From: Akkermansia muciniphila | GTDB taxonomy: Bacteria; Verrucomicrobiota; Verrucomicrobiia; Limisphaerales; UBA9464 | Assembly (NCBI GenBank): GCA_945861565.1 | Contig: CAMAUY010000018.1 | Span: forward strand, 1 to 64,000 | DNA: 64,000 bases | Reading direction: 5' to 3' | Translations under genes and position numbers: made by a program | The notes under the pieces: model-generated | What the model saw: only the letters and a program-made list of their open reading frames with translations | Told to the model about the DNA's origin: nothing | Database searches by the model: none | Part shown: positions 17,405 through 27,200 of the stretch, one piece after another | Position numbering within the stretch: the first letter of the stretch is position 1 | Layout of the letters: every line of letters starts with the position of its first letter

Positions 17405-17456
17405 CTATGGATTCGTAAACCGTAGGTCGTCGGTTCAATCCCGACCACTGGCTCCA
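17405..17456 (+). other. tRNA-Thr(CGT) 3'-half: attachment-site remnant
   Basis: From 17407 the bases fold as an anticodon arm with loop TTCGTAA (anticodon CGT at 17414-17416, one A-A mismatch at the stem top). Next come a 5-base variable loop, a perfect T arm GTCGG/TTCAATC/CCGAC (17429-17445), the acceptor strand CACTGGC, a T discriminator and an encoded CCA (17454-17456). The matching 5' half (GCCAGTG and D arm) is absent upstream. This is what remains where an element has integrated at the anticodon loop of a tRNA-Thr gene. A truncated integrase copy follows within 20 bp. Confidence 0.8.
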
Positions 17457-17472
17457 GTTTGAGGCCAAAACG

Positions 17473-17562
17473 GCCACCCTTGCCGGGGTAAAGTGGAAGG
17501 CCAACGCCCTACGCCACTCCTACGCCAGCTACCGCTTCGACCAAACTAACGACGCCGGGCGG
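17473..17562 (+). repeat. 90-bp direct repeat, right copy (truncated integrase)
   Basis: This copy has two mismatches to 232-321. The integrase frame is interrupted right after the repeat, so only about 30 codons around the RHSYASYRF box survive. It lies just outside the tRNA fragment, as an integrase relic from an older or tandem insertion would. The following 225 bp up to argS contain no recognisable gene. Confidence 0.9.
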
Positions 17563-17787
17563 TTCGGCGTTGCGGACACGACGCGTCCGACGTACGGGAC
17601 ATCGGCATGGGCAGCGCGGCAGACGATCATGCGGTTGATCCAGCCCTGGTCACCGACGGAGGTCCCGACAACCGCTGCCGGGTTGAGGTAATTTTCCGCG
17701 AAGCGTCGAGAAACCAAATTCGTGCTATCTCCACGCAAAAAGCAGGGATGGGATGCCCGGACACCGCCGGTCGCTACGGGGCGACGC

Positions 17788-19554
17788 CTACATCACGTCG
17801 CTGGTCCCGATCCCCAGACAGGTCAGCCCCTGTTTCAACACCCGGGCGGTCAGATCGCAAAGGGTCAACCGGGTATGGCGTTGTGGTTCTTCTGCCTTGA
17901 GCACAGGACAGGCTTCATAAAATCGTGAGTACCGGCCGGCAAGGTCGGACAGATAATTGCAAAGGTAGTTCGGCCGGCACTCTTCACCGGTCGCCTCCAG
18001 CGCAATTCCGAAATCCATCAACTGCCGAGCCAAGCTCAACTCCGCGGGATCCGTCAGATGCAGTGCCGGGATCGCCCCGGCGGCCGGGGATGGGCCCGCA
18101 TCACGAACGACCTTGGACGCGCGCGTGTACTGGTACTGCACGTACGGTGCGGTGTTGCCGGTCAACGCCAACATCTTGTCCCAATTGAAAACGTAATCGC
18201 TCTGCCGGTTCGGCAGGAGATCCTGGTACTTGACCGACCCGATCGCGACGATCCGCGCGATGATCCGGCGCTCCTCCTCGGGCAACTCCGGTCGCTTTCC
18301 CGTCACCACCACAAAGGCCCGTTCCTCCGCTTCATCCAGCAAATCCGCCAGCTTCACCGTGTCGCCGCTTCGCGTCTTGAACGGCTTCCCGTCATCGCCC
18401 AGGATTTTCCCAAATCCGATGTGACGCAATTGCACTCGGCGGTTCGCCTCCGGCTGCCAACGGGCAAAGGCGAGAAACAGCTTCCTGAAATGGGGAGCCT
18501 GACGATCATCCACCACGTAGAGCACCTGGTCCGGCGACCACGTCTTCAGCCGGTAATCAATCGTCGCGAGATCGGTGGTCATGTAGTTGAACCCGCCATC
18601 GCTCTTCCGAACGAGCGCCGGATCCGCCTGCCATTCACCCTCCTTATTGACCAGGAACGGGTCTTCCTTGGGGGGCAGAGAACCGTCGCTAAAAATGCCA
18701 ACCGCACCTTCCGATTCCCGGGCAATCCCTCGGGTCATCAGGTCCGCAACCGTCGCTGCCAGCCACGGGTTGTAGAAGCTCTCCCCCAAGGTGTGATCGA
18801 ACCGGATGTTTAGTCGTCCGTAGATCGCATCAAATTGGACCTGCGACAACCGGATCATCTCCTTCCAGAGCGCGAGATTTTCCGGGTCTCCATGCTGCAA
18901 GAGGACCAGTTCTGCGCGGGCCGCTTCTTGTTGGCTTGGCTGTTCCTTGCACCGTGCGCTGATCAGGCGATACAAACGTTCCAATTCCGAGATGGCATCC
19001 GTTTGGAGAGCCGTGGCATCCAGTTCGGTTTTCCATCCCAGCAAGAGCATCCCAAACTGTGTACCCCAGTCACCAATGTGGTTGTCGGTGATTACCCGGT
19101 GCCCGAGAAGCCGCAGCGTTCGTGCGATCGCATCGCCAATCCCCGTCGATCGGATGTGGCCGACGTGCATGGGCTTGGCCACGTTGGGCGCGCTAAAATC
19201 AATGACAATTGTCCGCGGTCGGTCGGTCGTCGTGAAAAACAGATGGCGACCGGCGGCGGCGGCGGCGAGGACGGCGGCGATGGCGGCGGGGCGCAGACGA
19301 AAATTGAGAAATCCCGGGCCGGCGATTTCGATCGGTTCGCAGAGGTCATTGAGATCCAAAGCGGCAACCACCCGGACCGCGAGTTGTCGCGGGTTGGTCT
19401 GGGTCGTCTTGCCGATCGCCATGAGGGCATTGCTTTGGTAGTCGCCGAACTGTGGGTCGACGGCAGGGCGTACCCGCACCGAGGAAATGTCCGCGTCTGG
19501 GCAAACAGACTGAACCGCGAGTTGGAGTCGTTTTTCGAGAATTGCGTGCAGCAC
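17788..19554 (-). CDS. argS: Arginine-tRNA ligase
   Basis: A class I synthetase charging tRNA-Arg in the cytoplasm. The N-terminal Add-1 domain is followed by KPMHVGH, the HIGH-motif equivalent, and then by the catalytic Rossmann fold. KTRSGDTV is in the KMSKS position, and the C-terminal anticodon-binding helical domain holds NYLCNYLSDLAGRYSRFYE. I place the start at GTG 19554 (VLHAILEKRL), where homology to the family begins; the frame stays open to an ATG at 19662, so a longer form cannot be excluded. It follows the EIIA-type gene on the same strand. The tRNA-Thr integration scar lies just beyond its 3' end. Confidence 0.93.
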   Translation of the reverse strand: MLHAILEKRLQLAVQSVCPDADISSVRVRPAVDPQFGDYQSNALMAIGKTTQTNPRQLAVRVVAALDLNDLCEPIEIAGPGFLNFRLRPAAIAAVLAAAAAGRHLFFTTTDRPRTIVIDFSAPNVAKPMHVGHIRSTGIGDAIARTLRLLGHRVITDNHIGDWGTQFGMLLLGWKTELDATALQTDAISELERLYRLISARCKEQPSQQEAARAELVLLQHGDPENLALWKEMIRLSQVQFDAIYGRLNIRFDHTLGESFYNPWLAATVADLMTRGIARESEGAVGIFSDGSLPPKEDPFLVNKEGEWQADPALVRKSDGGFNYMTTDLATIDYRLKTWSPDQVLYVVDDRQAPHFRKLFLAFARWQPEANRRVQLRHIGFGKILGDDGKPFKTRSGDTVKLADLLDEAEERAFVVVTGKRPELPEEERRIIARIVAIGSVKYQDLLPNRQSDYVFNWDKMLALTGNTAPYVQYQYTRASKVVRDAGPSPAAGAIPALHLTDPAELSLARQLMDFGIALEATGEECRPNYLCNYLSDLAGRYSRFYEACPVLKAEEPQRHTRLTLCDLTARVLKQGLTCLGIGTSDVM

Positions 19555-19676
19555 AAGGACGGGAGGGTAACGGAGGAACCCGGCGGGAAAAACCAAAGAT
19601 GCAAGGAACCGAGGTCCGCGAGGGAGACACCGTTTCGGTGGAAGACCGAACTCCGGACCCACCTCCCAAAATCGGA

Positions 19677-20147
19677 TCAGCGCACGTTGGCGGAGAATTC
19701 GCGAATGATCTGCATCATCGCGACCGCATCGTTCGCACCCAGGATAGCTTTATGGAATGCGTCGTTGCGCAATACTTTGGCGATGTGTGCCAAGGTGTGG
19801 AGGTGTTTTTGGAACTGGCCCTGAGGCACCAGAAAGAGCATCACGAGGTGCACCGGTTGGTTGTCGAGGGAGTCGAATTGCAGGCCACGCGCGGACCGGG
19901 CGAACGCCCCGGTGACCTCGGGGATCAGATCGGTCGAGGCGTGCGGAATCCCGATTCCGAAGCCAATCCCGGTGCTCATCGATGTTTCGCGCTTCTTAAC
20001 TGCCGCGGTGACGGCTTCACGGTTCTCCGGTTTAACCCGCCCCGCATGCACGAGCTGGCCGATCAGCTCATCGATGGCCTCCCAGCGTGTGGAAGCACGA
20101 AGCTCGGGAACGAGCTGGCTGGACGAAAGAATGTCACCAAGATTCAT
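19677..20147 (-). CDS. PTS EIIA-type (PtsN/fructose family) protein
   Basis: About 156 residues from ATG 20147 (MNLGDIL), the usual family start; alternative starts at 20183 and 20210 would add a poorly conserved front. The active-site His lies in GIGIPHAS, and MLFLVPQGQFQKHLHTLAHIAKVL is the typical distal region, quoted here up to 20 residues as LVPQGQFQKHLHTLAHIAKV. EIIA proteins accept phosphate from HPr; PtsN-like members mostly regulate potassium and nitrogen metabolism rather than sugar uptake. No PTS permease genes are nearby, so a regulatory role is more likely. It is next to argS and divergent from glgB. Confidence 0.85.
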   Translation of the reverse strand: MNLGDILSSSQLVPELRASTRWEAIDELIGQLVHAGRVKPENREAVTAAVKKRETSMSTGIGFGIGIPHASTDLIPEVTGAFARSARGLQFDSLDNQPVHLVMLFLVPQGQFQKHLHTLAHIAKVLRNDAFHKAILGANDAVAMMQIIREFSANVR

Positions 20148-20293
20148 ATCGGACGCTGAGGACCGCGTGCAGAGCTCGGCCATTTCGCCGTAGCGGGAGG
20201 CTCCTTTCAAGCCCCGATTTCCCCGGATGCGATTCGTTCGATCCCGGAATTCATCGCTCGAAGCCCTTTCCTTCTATCGAAGATCGGGGTTGA

Positions 20294-22525
20294 ATGGACT
20301 TGATGCTTCTTTCTCCCGCCGAGTTCGAGGCGGTGTCGCAGGTGCAACACCGGGATCCGCATTCGCTGCTCGGCATGCACCCACTCGGCGGCCGGCAGGG
20401 TCTCGTCGTTCGCGCCCTCGTGCCCGGAGCTACCCGGATCGAGGTCAAACCTGTGCACGATCGATCGAAGCCGACTTTTCCACTACACCGCCTCGGAGAC
20501 TCTTGCGTCTTCGAAGGACGTACCGCCGCCGCTCACGAAGTCTATGCCTACGACCTCGTAATTCATGACGAAGCAGGGCACCGACGGCAAGGCCGCGATC
20601 CGTACTCGTTCGGCCCCACCCTTGGGGACGTGGATCTGCACCTATTCGGCGAAGGAAACCATCGCCACCTGCACGATTGCCTGGGAGCACATCGCCGCGT
20701 CATCGATGGCGTCGCCGGAACCGGCTTCGCTGTCTGGGCACCGAATGCGCGGCGCGTATCCGTCGTCAGCACGTGCAACCAGTGGGACGGTCGCATTCAT
20801 CCGATGCGGATGCTGGGATCTTCGGGAGTTTGGGAACTGTTCATTCCCGGAGTCGGTGAAGGGACTCTCTACCAGTTCGAAATCGTCGACGCCCAGGGAG
20901 TCATCGCCGTGAAGACGGATCCTTTCGGCGGTTTTTTCGAACGGGCGCCGAAACATGCCTCGATTGTGTGGGATAATCGAAAGTTCCGCTGGACGGACGA
21001 CGCCTGGATGGCCCAGCGGCGGCGCGAAAACATCCTTCGCCGACCGGTCAGCATTTACGAGGTGCACCTGGGATCCTGGCAGAAAAAATCGGCGGCGGAA
21101 TCCCTCAGTTATTCTGAAGTCGCCGGCCCGTTGATCCAGCATGTGACACAACTCGGCTTTACTCATGTGGAATTCTTGCCACCTGCGGAGCATGCGTACT
21201 ATCCAAGCTGGGGCTACCAAGTGACGGGCTTTTTTGCACCCACCAGCCGGTTTGGGACCCCGGATGATTTTCAATTTCTCATCAACGCACTCCACGAAGC
21301 CGGCATTGGCGTCATTATCGACTGGGTCCCGGCGCATTTCCCGCGCGACACCTGGGCATTGGCCAATTTCGACGGCACCGCCCTTTATGAGCATGCGGAT
21401 CCGCGACAAGGAGCACATCAGGACTGGGGAACATTGATCTTCAATTTCGGTCGCCACGAAGTCCGCAATTTTCTTACCGCCAATGCGCTCTTTTGGTGTG
21501 AACGCTTTCATATCGACGGCCTGCGAGTCGATGCCGTGGCGTCCATGCTGTACCTGGACTACTCGCGGTCCCCCGGGGAGTGGGTTCCCAATCAATATGG
21601 CGGACGGGAGAATATCGATGCCGTCGATTTCCTGCGTCACTTCAATCACGTCGTCCACACCGAGCACCCCGGCGTGCTCACCATCGCGGAAGAAAGCACC
21701 GCGTGGCCCCAGGTCAGCCGTCCCCCGGAAAGCGGCGGACTCGGCTTCAGCCTGAAATGGAACATGGGCTGGATGCACGACACCCTCGGCTACTTCAAGC
21801 GCGACCCAGTCCATCGCAAGCACCACCAGAATGAGCTCACGTTCGCGATGCTGTATCATCACACCGAGAACTTTGTCCTCCCGCTCTCCCATGATGAAGT
21901 CGTGCACGGCAAGGGTTCCCTTCGGCGAAGAATGCCGGGTGACGATTGGCAGGCATTCGCCAACCTGCGCACTCTCTTGGGATATCAATGGCTGTTTCCA
22001 GGGAAGAAACTGCTTTTCATGGGGTGCGAGTTTGGGCAGTCGTCGGAGTGGAGCGAAAACGGTGAACTCGACTGGTGGCTCCGCGAATGCGGCCCGTTTC
22101 ACACCGGGATCCAGTCGTGGGTAATGGACCTGAACGCGGTTTATCGGAACCAGGCCGCATTGTGGGCCGGTGACTTTGAGCCGGATGGTTTCCAGTGGAT
22201 CGACTGTGCGGATGAAGCGAACAGTGTCCTGAGCTTTATCCGCCGTCCGGGGCACACTCCGGACCTGCGCGGGGCGACGGAATCCGGAGAATTGGTCATC
22301 GTTCTAAATCTGACTCCCGTACCCCGCACCGGCTACCGCATTGGTTTTCCGGTAACCGGCCCCTGGCGCGAAATCCTCAATAGCGATGCCACCCCATACG
22401 GGGGGAGCGGTCAGGGCAATGCGGGCGCCATCGACGCCCTGCCCGCCCCATTCCACGGGCAACCCGCCTCGGTTCTCCTCACCCTTCCCCCGATGTCCGT
22501 TGTCGTTTTCGCCAAGTCGCGCTGA
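20294..22525 (+). CDS. glgB: 1,4-alpha-glucan branching enzyme
   Basis: A 743-aa GH13 enzyme that makes the alpha-1,6 branches of glycogen. Two N-terminal beta-sandwich modules (about 1-105 and 125-225, with AVWAPNARRVSVV) precede the catalytic barrel. Catalytic residues are visible: nucleophile D413 in DGLRVDAVASMLY, the acid/base Glu in TIAEEST (466-467), and D534 in LPLSHDEVVHGKG. The C-terminal beta domain ends normally. The length is that of full GlgB with the extra N-terminal module. No other glycogen genes are beside it, so it is probably a single-gene unit, divergent from the EIIA gene. Confidence 0.97.
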   Translation: MDLMLLSPAEFEAVSQVQHRDPHSLLGMHPLGGRQGLVVRALVPGATRIEVKPVHDRSKPTFPLHRLGDSCVFEGRTAAAHEVYAYDLVIHDEAGHRRQGRDPYSFGPTLGDVDLHLFGEGNHRHLHDCLGAHRRVIDGVAGTGFAVWAPNARRVSVVSTCNQWDGRIHPMRMLGSSGVWELFIPGVGEGTLYQFEIVDAQGVIAVKTDPFGGFFERAPKHASIVWDNRKFRWTDDAWMAQRRRENILRRPVSIYEVHLGSWQKKSAAESLSYSEVAGPLIQHVTQLGFTHVEFLPPAEHAYYPSWGYQVTGFFAPTSRFGTPDDFQFLINALHEAGIGVIIDWVPAHFPRDTWALANFDGTALYEHADPRQGAHQDWGTLIFNFGRHEVRNFLTANALFWCERFHIDGLRVDAVASMLYLDYSRSPGEWVPNQYGGRENIDAVDFLRHFNHVVHTEHPGVLTIAEESTAWPQVSRPPESGGLGFSLKWNMGWMHDTLGYFKRDPVHRKHHQNELTFAMLYHHTENFVLPLSHDEVVHGKGSLRRRMPGDDWQAFANLRTLLGYQWLFPGKKLLFMGCEFGQSSEWSENGELDWWLRECGPFHTGIQSWVMDLNAVYRNQAALWAGDFEPDGFQWIDCADEANSVLSFIRRPGHTPDLRGATESGELVIVLNLTPVPRTGYRIGFPVTGPWREILNSDATPYGGSGQGNAGAIDALPAPFHGQPASVLLTLPPMSVVVFAKSR

Positions 22526-22547
22526 TTCGCGCGGATTGGCACACCCC

Positions 22548-23417
22548 CTAGATCCAACCCCGCAGCCGATACCACCACCAGCCGATCTCCTCGTGACTCC
22601 AGCGTTGCAGATTTGAAAATCCGCGAAGCTGTGGCACCCAATGCCACTGGCCGCCCGCCTCGAGTCCGTCCATCCCCACGAAATTGCACCCGACAGGGAC
22701 CACGTCGAGCCCGACCTGCCGAAAGACGGCCTCCGCACGCCGGAGATGGCTCGCCGTCGATACGACCAGAATTCGCTTCCACTTCCGGTCCATCACGAGG
22801 GCTGCAGTTCGTTTCGCCTCGTCCCGCGTATCCGCACACATCCCCAATGGATGCAGGCGGCCGGTCGGCAGACGCCAAGCCCGAAACCATGCTTCGAGCA
22901 ATTCGGCATCGGGACGCTTAACCCCATCGAGTCGGTAAAAGGCGCCTCCCAGGACCAGAGCGGGTGCCTTCCCGGTTCGCATCAATTCGATGGCCGTCAG
23001 CACACGGTTCGCCCCGTCGCCCATATTGAACCGGAGAAGGCCGCGCTTCGTAAAATCATGCGTGCCTCCCAACATCACCACCGCATCCGCCGTTGGCGGG
23101 GATTGCGTGCTCATCGCATACGGTTGCTCGAGCGAAGCCAACAGCCAGTAGGACAAAGGCGTGGCACCGACAGCCCAAAGAATCGCGGCCAGACCCAGCT
23201 CCAGAACCGCCATCCCCTGGGCTCTCTTGAACAACAAATCTCGAATCCCCACACCTAGCAGGAAGATCCATACTAGCCCCAAGGGGGAAATGAGGGCTTC
23301 AAGTTCACCGGCAAGCACAGGGGGGAAGACTTCCAGATCACGCCGCAAATGGAATCCCAGATTACAGAGGGGAGATCGACAATCGCAGGACGGAATCGAA
23401 GGCAACGAAGAAAGCAA
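22548..23417 (-). CDS. YdcF/ElyC-like (DUF218) membrane-anchored protein
   Basis: A 289-aa protein. Two hydrophobic segments near the N-terminus (LGLVWIFLLGVGI and LGLAAILWAVGATPLSYWLL) anchor a DUF218 domain. That domain starts at ADAVVMLGG, includes ALVLGGAF and RILVVSTASHLRRAEAVF (the conserved S-x-H-x-R-R site), and ends in a Trp-rich tail (HEEIGWWWYRLRGWI). ElyC and SanA, the best-known relatives, act in envelope integrity and peptidoglycan precursor handling. The first 25 residues look unlike the family, so the true start may be slightly downstream. It is convergent with glgB, 22 bp away. Confidence 0.85.
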   Translation of the reverse strand: MLSSLPSIPSCDCRSPLCNLGFHLRRDLEVFPPVLAGELEALISPLGLVWIFLLGVGIRDLLFKRAQGMAVLELGLAAILWAVGATPLSYWLLASLEQPYAMSTQSPPTADAVVMLGGTHDFTKRGLLRFNMGDGANRVLTAIELMRTGKAPALVLGGAFYRLDGVKRPDAELLEAWFRAWRLPTGRLHPLGMCADTRDEAKRTAALVMDRKWKRILVVSTASHLRRAEAVFRQVGLDVVPVGCNFVGMDGLEAGGQWHWVPQLRGFSNLQRWSHEEIGWWWYRLRGWI

Positions 23418-23557
23418 AAGGCGGTGGACGCACTCGTTTCCTTCTCTTGTCTAACGCTTATCACCTCACCCTCATTTACCGCCCCCTCAAAATGCAAACT
23501 ACGGCGGTGGAAGCGTTCCCCGTTGCCTCGCCTCCCGCCCGACGGCATCGTCTCGCC

Positions 23558-23959
23558 ATGCCAAAACGGCCCACCCGCGATGAGATGCGCACCGACGCCG
23601 CCCGGAGTCGAGCGCTGCAAGCGTGGAGGCGAGTGGACTGGACCGGTCTTGAAAAGGCGTGGAAACCCGCTGCATTGGCCACGGCCGAGCTCGTGCCAAA
23701 CGTCCTCACCCACCTCCGGCTAGAACAACGGGTCGCGGAGTCGCAACTCCTGCAACTCTGGCAAAAAATCATGGACCCGGTCATCGCGGCCCATTCCCGG
23801 CCCGTTGGGTTGGTTCGCGGCACGTTGTTTGTCGAAGTCGATAGCAGCGTATGGCTCAGTGAAATCGTCCGCTATCGGCGAGCAGAAATCATCGAGCGCG
23901 TTCAACACGCGGTGGGTTCGGAAATGGTGGGCAAGATTTCGTTCAGAACCGCCGGTTGA
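23558..23959 (+). CDS. DciA-like (DUF721) protein
   Basis: About 133 residues from ATG 23558 (MPKRPTRDEMR); an upstream ATG at 23447 would add an unconserved basic stretch. The DUF721 core is present: LWQKIMDPVIAAHSRPVGL, then GTLFVEVDSSVWLSEIVRYR. This fold is shared with DciA, the loader of the replicative helicase DnaB found in most bacteria that lack DnaC. I infer a role at replication start or in single-strand nucleic-acid binding. It stands alone, with a tRNA gene on the opposite strand downstream. Confidence 0.75.
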   Translation: MPKRPTRDEMRTDAARSRALQAWRRVDWTGLEKAWKPAALATAELVPNVLTHLRLEQRVAESQLLQLWQKIMDPVIAAHSRPVGLVRGTLFVEVDSSVWLSEIVRYRRAEIIERVQHAVGSEMVGKISFRTAG

Positions 23960-24052
23960 TCAGGCAGAGGAGACTTGCTTGGACCTACGGGGTCGTTTCC
24001 AGTCGCGAGAATGCCAAGGGGTGAAAACGGGAAAACCGCCGAGTTTGCTCAG

Positions 24053-24082
24053 AAAAAAGCCGATTTCGTTGGAGAAATCGGC
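24053..24082 (-). terminator. Intrinsic terminator after tRNA-Gly
   Basis: On the minus strand GCCGATTTC (24082-24074) pairs perfectly with GAAATCGGC (24067-24059) around a 6-base loop, and TTTTTT follows (24058-24053). It lies 10 bp past the CCA end of the tRNA, as expected for its terminator. Confidence 0.9.
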
Positions 24083-24092
24083 GAAAGAAAAT

Positions 24093-24169
24093 TGGAGCGA
24101 GCGAAGGGATTCGAACCCTCGACATTCACCTTGGCAAGGTGACGCTCTACCAGGCTGAGCTACGCTCGC
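24093..24169 (-). tRNA. tRNA-Gly (anticodon GCC)
   Basis: The minus strand folds into a full cloverleaf of 77 bases. The acceptor is GCGAGCG/CGCTCGC and the D arm is GCTC...GAGC. The anticodon arm is TCACC-TTGCCAA-GGTGA with GCC at 34-36, and the T arm is GAGGG-TTCGAAT-CCCTT. The discriminator is T and the CCA is encoded (complement of 24093-24095). A strong terminator follows. Confidence 0.96.
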
Positions 24170-24224
24170 TCCCAACTAACGGCAAACAAAATGGCGATAC
24201 GGGCGAAGATTGCAAGCAGGAGTT

Positions 24225-27200
24225 TTACGGAGTGACCCGCAGACGGAAGTAGTACTCCAACCGGGAATCGAGTGCCGGCAGACTCACAACCGCGGTGTCT
24301 CCCCTCCCCCGGATCGCATCGCTACCCGTCACCCAATGCTCCAGATCGTTGCTGATCTCCAGCCGATACTCGTGACCCACGACTCCCAACCACTCAAAAT
24401 GCAGCGTCCGATTGGGTTGCACCAGGGGCCCGATGATCTGCAGTACGGATTGAGGCCGCACCGGATCGGTCCCTGCGAGGAATTCCCCAAAATCAGTGGC
24501 ACCGTCCCCATCGGTATCCGTCGTCGCCGGATGCATGGCATCCACTCGGCCAAAGTATTGCTGCTCCCACAGATCCGAAATCCCGTTCTGATTGGAATCC
24601 GGGAACGTATAGGTCCCACTAAACACCAACGGCCCGTTAGTCGTCAGCACGTTGGTTTGCGGCAGAGGCGTCACGTAATAGGGCACCGGCGACCAGGAAA
24701 TGCCGTAGGAACCCGTCGTGACGTTGGTTCGAAAATCGCGCCCTTCGCCCGCGATGTTGTTGGATCCGGTGATCACGAAGCGGGCCGCCGCCAGATTATT
24801 GGTTACGTGGATAATCGTTTCCGCAACGGCATTCATCTCCACCGCAATATCATCAATCAGCCAGCCAACCCTGTCGGTCGTATTGAAACTAAACATCTGA
24901 TAGTTGAATCGGAATCGGACAACCTGCCCCACGTATTTCGAGATATCGAGGCGGATCTCCTCCCAGCCAAAGCTGGATTCATCCTGATTCGAATAGATGT
25001 CAATCCACGCACCGCCGTTGTTGGTCGAGAGCGCAATTTGCGCGGCCTCGATGTGAATGTCTCCAAACCCTCCGTCATCCTCCCCCCCCGTGCCGACGTC
25101 TTGAAAGTCATAATTATGCCAAAATCTCAAGGTCGCACGGTTGCCGCCAATCAGGCTCACCGCCGGGCTAATCAGATCGGTCGTGGCAAAATCTACCGGC
25201 TCGCCCTTCAGGTTGGTCGCCCAACAATTGGTCCCGCTATGGGCTTCCACGGCATGACGATTTTGCGGTGTCCCAAACTGCCAGCCAACACTGCTGAACC
25301 CAAATTCGCCGTCCTCACCGTCGCCAATGTCTCCGCCGAACACCGACGCATCCTCGAAGACAGCCCAACCGGTTCGGCCGTCCTCGAGTGTATCTTCCCA
25401 AGGCGGGAGGACCGGTTTCAACGTACGAACCGAATAGAGCTTCCCGGCATTGTTGTCCGTCGTGGTGTTGCCGGCGGCATCGCGGCTGACCACCTGGAAG
25501 AAGTAATCGCGATCGGGCAGCAGGCCGCGCAGGACCACTTCGTGCGCTGTGGCAAGCTCCGCACTATACGCCGAACGGGTCAGAAATGAATCGTCACCGC
25601 CGGATTCCCCAAAACGAATCGTCGCATCCGTCTCCTTATCGGTATCCCAAAAAACGGTCACCTCATTGTAGGCGGGATCCGTTTCAACTCCGGAAATCGT
25701 GGGTCGAACGGTGTCGATCAATGCGGTCGAAGATGTCTCGCGCGATACGGCATCGACGTAGGAGGCGGTGATTGTTTCTCCACCGGCACCGATCAACGGG
25801 TCCGAGCTGCCTCCACTGCCAGACAGCGTCAGGCGGGTGCGGAAAACCCCCTTCTGGACGGTTTCGGCTAGGTTCACAGTTCGCGGTGGACGCCCACCCA
25901 CCGTTACGGATGCCGCGACGGAACCTGAGCCAGATCGGCGACTGTCGATTACTTCTACGACAACCGAGCTCGGCAAGGTATACGATCCCTGATCGAAGGC
26001 GATTCCCGAACTGTCCCGCAGATTGGGAACGAGGAAATTGAGCGCATTGCCGAGTACGGTGGCTCGGTTGTTGGGGGCCGGGTTGTCGGCCGGCACCGAT
26101 TCCAAGGCAAACGAGTAGAATACGACGCGTCCCCTGCTGTCCTGTCCGGTGCGCGGAAAACGTACCCCGATGGGTCGGCCGTCCTCTTGTTGGAAGATCG
26201 CAGCTCCATCGGAGGCGACCCGAAGATGGTCGGAACCATCGGGCCAGACGATTCCCAGTAGATCGATGATAAACCCGCTCGGAAAGGCGTCGTAATTTAG
26301 ATCCAAATCGATGCCACCGCCCACCGGATCTCCGGCGAGCCCCTTTAGCTGATTGGCCCCCCGGTCTTCATCAAATCCAACCAGATGCAGGATATCCGCA
26401 GGGAAATTTGTCGAGTTGAGTTCCCGCAGGCGAGTGAGAAGATCAAATGAACTGACGAACAAAGCACCGCCCTGTCGGACGTAGGCACCGAGCGCGGTGA
26501 CCAATCCTGGCGCTGGTTTCACAAGTTCCTCCGGCCGCCAGAGCACGAGACGGTACGGACTCAAATCGTTACCCGCGGGAACCGGCTTCTGGCTGGTATC
26601 CCAGACTTCATATTCCAGCCCTATGGAATCGAGTGTACCGGTCCAGGTTTCAATCCCCGGATACGGAGTCTCACTGAGGAGGCCATCCGGTCCGAACGTG
26701 GATTCCGGCGAATACACCAACAACGCCGCGGCAACCTTTGGCCCAACGAAGCGATAATAGCGTCCGTCGATCGTATTCGTCGTCCCGTTGCCCGCCTTAT
26801 CGGTTGAGACGACGAAGTAATAGTAATTCGTCCCGGCATCGAGCTCCGGCAGACGCAGACGATGTTGGGCTCGAAACCCCAGATTACTGACGACATTGGT
26901 CAAAGCGTTGGTGACACCGAAATAGACAAACGAATCAGCCGGTTCATCCGTAATCCACTGCACGGTGACGTGGCCAAACTCGGCGACCGTAGTAACCCCC
27001 GCGACGACCGGTGGCGTCAAATCTATGAGCGCAAAGGCGACCCGTTCTCCGGCCGGGTTGGCGTCCACATAAGTCACGGTCAACTCATCCTTGTCTTGGA
27101 CCTGCAATACCGTGTCGCCGGGGTCCACCGGCCCGGAAGCCAAGTCAACCCTGCCGGTAAACGAACCGCCGGCACTGCTCCGGAAGAGCGTCACGGGAAA

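Noticed and set aside
17111-17425. A 104-aa frame ending in the tRNA fragment
   Set aside because: It has no recognisable domain, runs into the tRNA remnant and has atypical composition.
20642-22255. A 537-aa open frame on the minus strand
   Set aside because: It is antisense to glgB, which is full length and has its catalytic residues.
24210-25589. A 459-aa open frame on the plus strand
   Set aside because: It is antisense to the C-terminal part of the subtilase; no recognisable motif.
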